Shown one piece after another: positions 44,863 through 49,296 of a stretch of 49,296 bases of DNA. Position 1 is the stretch's first letter. Every line of letters begins with the position of its first letter. The notes beneath the pieces were generated by a model, which did not search any database, was not told where the DNA came from, and was given only the letters and a program-made list of their open reading frames with translations. The stretch comes from Glycocaulis sp. (GTDB lineage: Bacteria; Pseudomonadota; Alphaproteobacteria; Caulobacterales; Maricaulaceae), in NCBI GenBank assembly GCA_022565665.1, contig JAIUMI010000018.1, positions 1 through 49,296 on the forward strand, written 5' to 3'. The translations under genes were made by a program, and so were the position numbers.

Positions 44863-46760
44863 TAGGTCAGAAGCCGCTCTTCGCGCTCGGTGCGCACGCG
44901 TGGCGGCGGGGCCGATAGCGGCTCTACCGCAAGCCCCTCATGGGCGGCGGCCATGATGTCGCGCCAGATATCGGCCGGCAGGGCGCCGCCGGTTACATTC
45001 GCCATCGGGCTGTCATCATCATTGCCGGTCCAGACGGCGGCTGTGTATTGCGCGGTGAAGCCGGCAAACCAGGCGTCGCGGCTATTCTGGCTGGTCCCGG
45101 TCTTGCCAGCCGCCGGGCGGCGACCGGGAAGCGCCGCGCGCCGCCCGGTTCCATCAAGGATCACGCCCTGCATCATCGTGCTCATCGCGCGGGCATCATT
45201 ACGGGTGATGACCTGCTGGATGCGCGCCTCCTCGCGGGTGTAGAGCACATCGCCGCGCGTGGTGCGCACCTCGGTCACGAAATAGGGATCGGTGCGCCGT
45301 CCATCATTGGCGATTGCCAGATAGGCAGCCGTCAGGTCGATGACGCGCACCTCGCTGGAGCCGAGCGAGAGCGAGGGGACCTCGTTCATCCGCGTGGTGA
45401 TGCCGAGCCGGTTCGCCATCTCGGCAACGTCGTGCAGCCCCACCAGCATACCCACCTGTGCGGCAATGGTGTTGATGGAGCGTTTGAGCGCGTCCTCCAT
45501 CGTCATGCGGCCCCGGAAGCCGCCGCCGAAATTGACCGGCGCCCAGCCATCGAAATTCACCGGTGCATCATTGAAGACGCTGGTGGCCGAATAGCCATCC
45601 TCCAGCGCGGCGAGATAAACGATCGGCTTGAAGGCCGAGCCGGGCTGGCGCCGGGCCTGCACCGCGCGGTTGAACTGGCTGGTCGTGTAATCGCGCCCGC
45701 CTACCATGGCGCGCACCGCGCCATCACTTGCCAGCACCACCGCAGCTGCCTCGCTGGCGCGTACCGCCTGTCCGTCGCGCTCCAGCCGTTCGCGCACGGC
45801 CGTCTGCGCGGCATTTTGCAGGCGTGTGTCCAGTGTCGTCTCGATGACGAGATCGGGCACCTCATTATCCGGACCCAGCAGGCGGCGCGCCTCGGTGAGC
45901 GCGTAATCGAAGAGATGGCCGTATTCCAGCGCCCCGCCCGGCTGGAAGGCGCTTTCCACCGGCTCGGCCTGGGTGGAGGCGGCGACGAGATAATCCATTG
46001 GCGAGAGGAAGCCGGCATCGCGCATGGCCGCGAGCACATTGGCGGCGCGTGCCTGCGCTTCGGCGAGATTGTCTGTTGGGGCAAGGCGGCTGGGGGCTGC
46101 CGGAAGTGCGGCCAGAAGCGCGGCCTCCTGAATGGTCAGCTCACTGGCGGGCTTGTTGAAATAGCGCCTTGCGGCCGCCTCGATGCCATAGGCCTGCTCA
46201 CCGAAATAGATGCGGTTCAGATACAGCTCGAGGATTTCCTCCTTGGTGAGGTTTTCCTCCAGCGCGATGGCCAGGCGCATTTCCTGGATCTTGCGCCGCA
46301 TGGTGCGTTCCGGCGTCAGGATCAAATTCTTCACCAGCTGCATGGTGATGGTCGATCCGCCCTGCACCGTGCGCCCGGCGCGCAGGTTTGCGAAAAGCGC
46401 GCGCGCCGTGCCGCGCCAGTCAACGCCCGGATGCTCGTAATAGCGCCGGTCCTCGATGGACAGGAAGGCCTGCGGCACGTGGTCTGGCAGATCGGCAAGG
46501 CGGGCCGGCATGCCGTAGAGCGGCCCGCGAATGGCCAGCACCGTGCCGTCGGAATCGAGCAATGTGACGGTCGGCTCCATGCGCACCCGCCACAGCTCTT
46601 CTGCCGTTTCCGGCACGGGCGGCAGATCGTGGAAGGCCCAGCGCCAGCCCGCGCTTGCGGTTATGCCCATCGCCACAAGGAACATCGCGATCACGCCCGC
46701 CATGATCAGGCCGGAGCGCGCGCGCACGCCCGCCCCAAACGCGGCGAGGCGTTCCTTCAT
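44817..46760 (-). CDS. Class A penicillin-binding protein (PBP1A-type transglycosylase/transpeptidase)
   Basis: 647 residues, bifunctional peptidoglycan synthase in the inner membrane. One transmembrane helix (about 17-38), then a glycosyltransferase domain (Glu103 in SIEDRRYYEHPGVD; GGSTITMQLVKN) and a transpeptidase domain with the acyl-Ser375 (GSAFK), SIN (428-430) and KTGT (553-556). All catalytic motifs are intact. The C-terminal tail ends FGRLRGG and overlaps the sodium-channel gene. The promoter would lie in the 90-bp gap to the divergent Cys-cluster gene. Confidence 0.93.
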   Translation of the reverse strand: MKERLAAFGAGVRARSGLIMAGVIAMFLVAMGITASAGWRWAFHDLPPVPETAEELWRVRMEPTVTLLDSDGTVLAIRGPLYGMPARLADLPDHVPQAFLSIEDRRYYEHPGVDWRGTARALFANLRAGRTVQGGSTITMQLVKNLILTPERTMRRKIQEMRLAIALEENLTKEEILELYLNRIYFGEQAYGIEAAARRYFNKPASELTIQEAALLAALPAAPSRLAPTDNLAEAQARAANVLAAMRDAGFLSPMDYLVAASTQAEPVESAFQPGGALEYGHLFDYALTEARRLLGPDNEVPDLVIETTLDTRLQNAAQTAVRERLERDGQAVRASEAAAVVLASDGAVRAMVGGRDYTTSQFNRAVQARRQPGSAFKPIVYLAALEDGYSATSVFNDAPVNFDGWAPVNFGGGFRGRMTMEDALKRSINTIAAQVGMLVGLHDVAEMANRLGITTRMNEVPSLSLGSSEVRVIDLTAAYLAIANDGRRTDPYFVTEVRTTRGDVLYTREEARIQQVITRNDARAMSTMMQGVILDGTGRRAALPGRRPAAGKTGTSQNSRDAWFAGFTAQYTAAVWTGNDDDSPMANVTGGALPADIWRDIMAAAHEGLAVEPLSAPPPRVRTEREERLLTYYSELSVAFGRLRGG

Positions 46761-46852
46761 CGTGGTCGGCTGGTCGGCGCGGAAAGTGATGGCAGGTCTC
46801 CGATGGGCAGGCGCATTCTCAAAGCACGATGAACAGGGCTAAATTATGGGCG

Positions 46853-47296
46853 ATGATGCAACCGCGCCCCTTCTACCAGACGAAATCCCTCACTGAAATG
46901 AGCGAGGCGGAGTGGGAGTCCCTGTGCGATGGCTGCGGGCAGTGCTGCACGCTCTCCCTGATTGACGAGGATGATGCGGGCGAAACCGTGCACCGCACCT
47001 GTGTGGGCTGCACACTGCTTGATCTGGAAGCCGTGCGCTGCCGCGACTACGCCAACCGCCATGAACGCGTTCCTTCCTGCGTGAAGCTGACGCCGGATAA
47101 TGTCAGCGCGCTTCGATGGATGCCGCAAACCTGCGCCTACCGGCTGCTCGCTGAAGGCAAGCCGCTTTTTGACTGGCACCCGCTCATTTCCGGCCGGGCC
47201 GACAGCGTGGTCGAGGCGGGCGTGTCGGTGAAGGGCAGCCTCGTCAGCGAGAACGATATCGATGAGGACGATCTGGAAGATTATGTGGTGGAGTGA
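46853..47296 (+). CDS. YcgN/UPF0260 family cysteine-cluster protein
   Basis: 147 residues. A Cys cluster CDGCGQCC near residue 26, with further Cys in HRTCVGCTLL, VRCRDYA and PSCVKL, matches the UPF0260/YcgN family, which probably binds a metal or Fe-S cluster. The end is acidic (DIDEDDLEDYVVE). ATG 46853 gives the family N-terminus; ATG 46829 is also in frame but lacks a ribosome-binding site. Function unknown. Confidence 0.88.
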   Translation: MMQPRPFYQTKSLTEMSEAEWESLCDGCGQCCTLSLIDEDDAGETVHRTCVGCTLLDLEAVRCRDYANRHERVPSCVKLTPDNVSALRWMPQTCAYRLLAEGKPLFDWHPLISGRADSVVEAGVSVKGSLVSENDIDEDDLEDYVVE

Positions 47297-47337
47297 GCGC
47301 GCGCCCGCAGCGTCATCGAGGAGCGAAGCCCGGCCTG

Positions 47338-47355
47338 CCCCCGCGGAGGCGGGGG
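47338..47355. repeat. GC-rich hairpin between the Cys-cluster gene and the packaging genes
   Basis: CCCCCGC (47338-47344) with GCGGGGG (47349-47355), 4-base loop. No T-run. The rest of the 200-bp gap (47297-47496) holds no gene I can support. Confidence 0.5.
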
Positions 47356-47496
47356 ATGGGCTGAGCCCACCCGAAAGCGCGGATAAGTCTGCCACTATCC
47401 ATGCCTGGTGAAAAAATTTCCTCAAACCTACCAAAGGCTTGGCAGGAAAGTCCGCCAATCTCTCCGGGGGAGGCGGTTTGGCCGCATACTTCTGCC

Positions 47497-48006
47497 ATGT
47501 CCCGAAAAACCGAAAACACCCCGAAACGCCGCGACTGGTTCGCGATCCGAGATGCCCGTCTGGCAGGCATGAGCCTTGAGGGCCTGGCCCTGAAGGAGGG
47601 CATCACGCCCGGCTATGTGGCCGAGGGCCTGCAATGGCTTGAACGCCTGATGCCTCATGACCGGACCGCGATATTGCGGGCCAAGCTGGAACGCCATCTG
47701 GAGGCGGCTGAAAGCCTTCTGGCCGACGGCAAGCCGCTGGAGGCGGAGCGTCAGGCAAGAGCCGTGACAGCCATGCTGAAGGCGGCAAGCGGAGTGGAAG
47801 ACTGGGCGCGCCTTGCCGAGGCCGCCCGGCAGGCAGAACGCAGCGAGGCGCAGACCCATGCACACACCCGTGATGCTCTCCTTGAAGAGCTTCGCCGGCG
47901 GCTTTCGCGCCTTGATGGCGGGCCGCCAGACAAGAACACAGCCGGAGCGGCTGGAACAGCTTCTGGCATCGATGGACGAGAAGGAGGCGACAAGGGCGCT
48001 GGATGA
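47497..48006 (+). CDS. Putative small terminase / GTA gene 1-like protein
   Basis: 169 residues, soluble. Residues about 13-46 look like a helix-turn-helix (IRDARLAGMSLEGLALKEG, ITPGYVAEGL), followed by long helices rich in Ala/Glu/Arg (about 55-140) and a low-complexity Gly/Asp tail. A DNA-binding head and oligomerising helices are what a small terminase needs, and the gene lies directly before the large terminase with a 149-nt overlap, as in gene 1-gene 2 of Rhodobacter-type GTAs. ATG 47497 lacks a strong ribosome-binding site. Assignment rests mainly on position. Confidence 0.6.
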   Translation: MSRKTENTPKRRDWFAIRDARLAGMSLEGLALKEGITPGYVAEGLQWLERLMPHDRTAILRAKLERHLEAAESLLADGKPLEAERQARAVTAMLKAASGVEDWARLAEAARQAERSEAQTHAHTRDALLEELRRRLSRLDGGPPDKNTAGAAGTASGIDGREGGDKGAG

Positions 48007-49195
48007 CTGGCCAAGCTGGGCGCATGGCGCGCAATTGCCCCCTGACGGCCGCTGGAAGACCTGGCTGTTCCTGGGCGGGCGCGGCGCGGGCAAGACGCGC
48101 GCCGGCTCTGAATGGATACGCGCCCGCATCGCCGCGGGCGCGCGCCGGATTGCCCTCATTGGCCCGACGCACGGCGATGTGCGCGAGGTGATGATTGCAG
48201 GGCCTTCGGGGCTTCGCAGCCTTGGCACACGCGCCGAGCGCCCGGTCTGGGAAGCGACGCGCCGCCGCCTGCTCTGGCCTAATGGGGCGGTCGCCTACAC
48301 GTTTTCGGGCGAAGACCCCGATGCCTTGCGCGGGCCGCAGTTTGACACCGCCTGGGCCGATGAATTTGCCGCATGGAGACACGCGCAATCAACGCTCGAC
48401 ATGCTGCGCTTTGGTTTGCGCCTCGGTGATGATCCGCGCCTGATGGTGACGACCACGCCAAGGCCGATCCCGGCGCTAAAGCGCTTGATCGCGGCAAACG
48501 GCACGGTGATGACCCATGCGGGCAGCGCGGCCAATGCGGCCAATCTCGCGCCGGGCTTCATCGACGATCTGCGAGAGCATTACGGCGCCTCGCGCCTTGC
48601 CCTGCAGGAGCTGGAAGGGCGTCTGATCGACGATCCTGAAGGCGCGCTGTGGACGCGGGCGCAAATCGACGCCGCGCTGGCGGTGGAGGCTTTTGAGCCG
48701 GAGCGCATTGTCGTCGCCGTCGATCCGCCCGCCAGCGCCACCGGAGACGAATGCGGGATCATTGTGGCCGGGGCGGCAGGCCGACGCCGCGATGCGCGTT
48801 ATGTGGTCCTCGCCGACCGGTCCTTGCGGGCGCGGCCCGAAGGCTGGGCGAAGCGCGTGGCAGACGCCTTTAAGAGCTTCGACGCGGACGAGGTGATCGC
48901 CGAGGCCAATCAGGGCGGGGACATGGTGCGCGCCGTGCTGAGCGCGGCGTGCCCCGGCCTGCCGGTGCGCCTCGTTCATGCCAGCCGCGCCAAGCGGGCG
49001 CGGGCCGAACCGGTCGCGGCGCTCTATACAGCCGGCAAGGTGCGCCATGAGGGCCGGATGCTGCAACTGGAGGACCAGATGTGCGCCTTCGGCGCGCCGG
49101 ACTTTTCCGGCTCACCCGACCGGGTGGATGCGCTGGTCTGGGCGGTGTCGGCGCTATCCCAGGGCGGGCTGGAGCCGAGATTGCGGTGGGTTTGA
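47858..49195 (+). CDS. Phage/GTA large terminase (DNA packaging ATPase/nuclease)
   Basis: 445 residues from ATG 47858. ATPase half: Walker A GGRGAGKT (73-80), acidic Walker B-type segment FDTAWADEF (Asp168-Glu169) and a coupling motif LMVTTTPRP. Nuclease half: VAVDPPASATGDECGIIVAG with its Asp, and a VIAEANQGGDMVRAVL segment. This layout is the GTA gene 2 / DUF264 type terminase that packages headfuls of host DNA. Later in-frame starts exist (47873, 47972). A portal gene would be expected next, but the window ends. Confidence 0.85.
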   Translation: MHTPVMLSLKSFAGGFRALMAGRQTRTQPERLEQLLASMDEKEATRALDDWPSWAHGAQLPPDGRWKTWLFLGGRGAGKTRAGSEWIRARIAAGARRIALIGPTHGDVREVMIAGPSGLRSLGTRAERPVWEATRRRLLWPNGAVAYTFSGEDPDALRGPQFDTAWADEFAAWRHAQSTLDMLRFGLRLGDDPRLMVTTTPRPIPALKRLIAANGTVMTHAGSAANAANLAPGFIDDLREHYGASRLALQELEGRLIDDPEGALWTRAQIDAALAVEAFEPERIVVAVDPPASATGDECGIIVAGAAGRRRDARYVVLADRSLRARPEGWAKRVADAFKSFDADEVIAEANQGGDMVRAVLSAACPGLPVRLVHASRAKRARAEPVAALYTAGKVRHEGRMLQLEDQMCAFGAPDFSGSPDRVDALVWAVSALSQGGLEPRLRWV

Positions 49196-49296
49196 GTTTT
49201 CATAGGTCCCGGGTCCGGGGCCGGGGCCCCGGGTGGGAGGTGGGTGCCACAACACCCGGGGCCCCCGCCCCCCCCCCCGGGGTCCATCTTTTCTGA
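49196..49296. other. G/C low-complexity end of the window
   Basis: Runs of G and C, including an uninterrupted C run of more than ten bases, and self-complementary blocks (CCCGGG, GGGGCC). It does not resemble the surrounding coding sequence and no gene continues through it. Probably a contig edge or assembly artefact. Confidence 0.6.

Noticed and set aside
44940-46832. 630-codon open frame opposite the PBP gene
   Set aside because: It runs antisense to a gene with all catalytic motifs and shows no family features; long antisense frames are common in GC-rich DNA.

Overview
This GC-rich window reads as chromosome from an alphaproteobacterium of the Caulobacterales/Maricaulales type (Maricaulis/Oceanicaulis/Glycocaulis-like). 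The evidence is a CckA hybrid kinase next to recA and alaS, an alphaproteobacterial SOS box (GTTC-N7-GTTC) in front of recA, two large TonB-dependent receptors, a DUF2336 protein, an orphan Flp pilin, and the start of a gene-transfer-agent (GTA) or prophage packaging cluster. The genus is inferred. I saw no tRNA, rRNA, CRISPR array or insertion sequence.

Region 1 (1-15.1 kb) carries a dispersed leucine/isovalerate degradation set: isovaleryl-CoA dehydrogenase, both methylcrotonyl-CoA carboxylase subunits, and a methylglutaconyl-CoA hydratase. They are interleaved with a VapBC toxin-antitoxin pair, a cNMP-binding/patatin protein, a secreted DUF885 protein, a dienoyl-CoA-isomerase-like crotonase, a flavodoxin-fold oxidoreductase, two tandem paralogous small membrane proteins and a DUF817 protein. 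Region 2 (15.1-22.3 kb) holds a VOC protein and cckA-recA-alaS. Region 3 (22.4-26.4 kb) is the two-subunit methylmalonyl-CoA mutase, which would take propionyl-CoA from Ile/Val/odd-chain breakdown to succinyl-CoA.

Region 4 (26.5-30.6 kb) is accessory: a phage/GTA-type DUF2793 protein, a lone Flp pilin with its own terminator, and an unrecognised pair (periplasmic vWA-like protein plus four-helix membrane protein). Region 5 (30.7-38.5 kb) is an amidase-GST operon followed by two TonB receptors that share a cis-motif pair at almost the same distance upstream of each start codon. Region 6 (38.7-47.3 kb) contains prfC, an MscS channel, a very short ArfA-like ribosome-rescue ORF with a hairpin directly after its stop, a DUF2336 protein, a PAN-domain protein, a NaChBac-type sodium channel whose 3' end overlaps a convergent class A PBP, and a YcgN-family Cys-cluster protein. 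Region 7 (47.5 kb to end) is a putative small terminase overlapping the large terminase. The last 100 bases are G/C low-complexity sequence that looks like a contig edge.

The strongest candidates for something undescribed are the 48-codon ArfA-like gene, the shared upstream elements of the two TonB receptors, the vWA-like/four-TM gene pair and the tandem small membrane paralogues.
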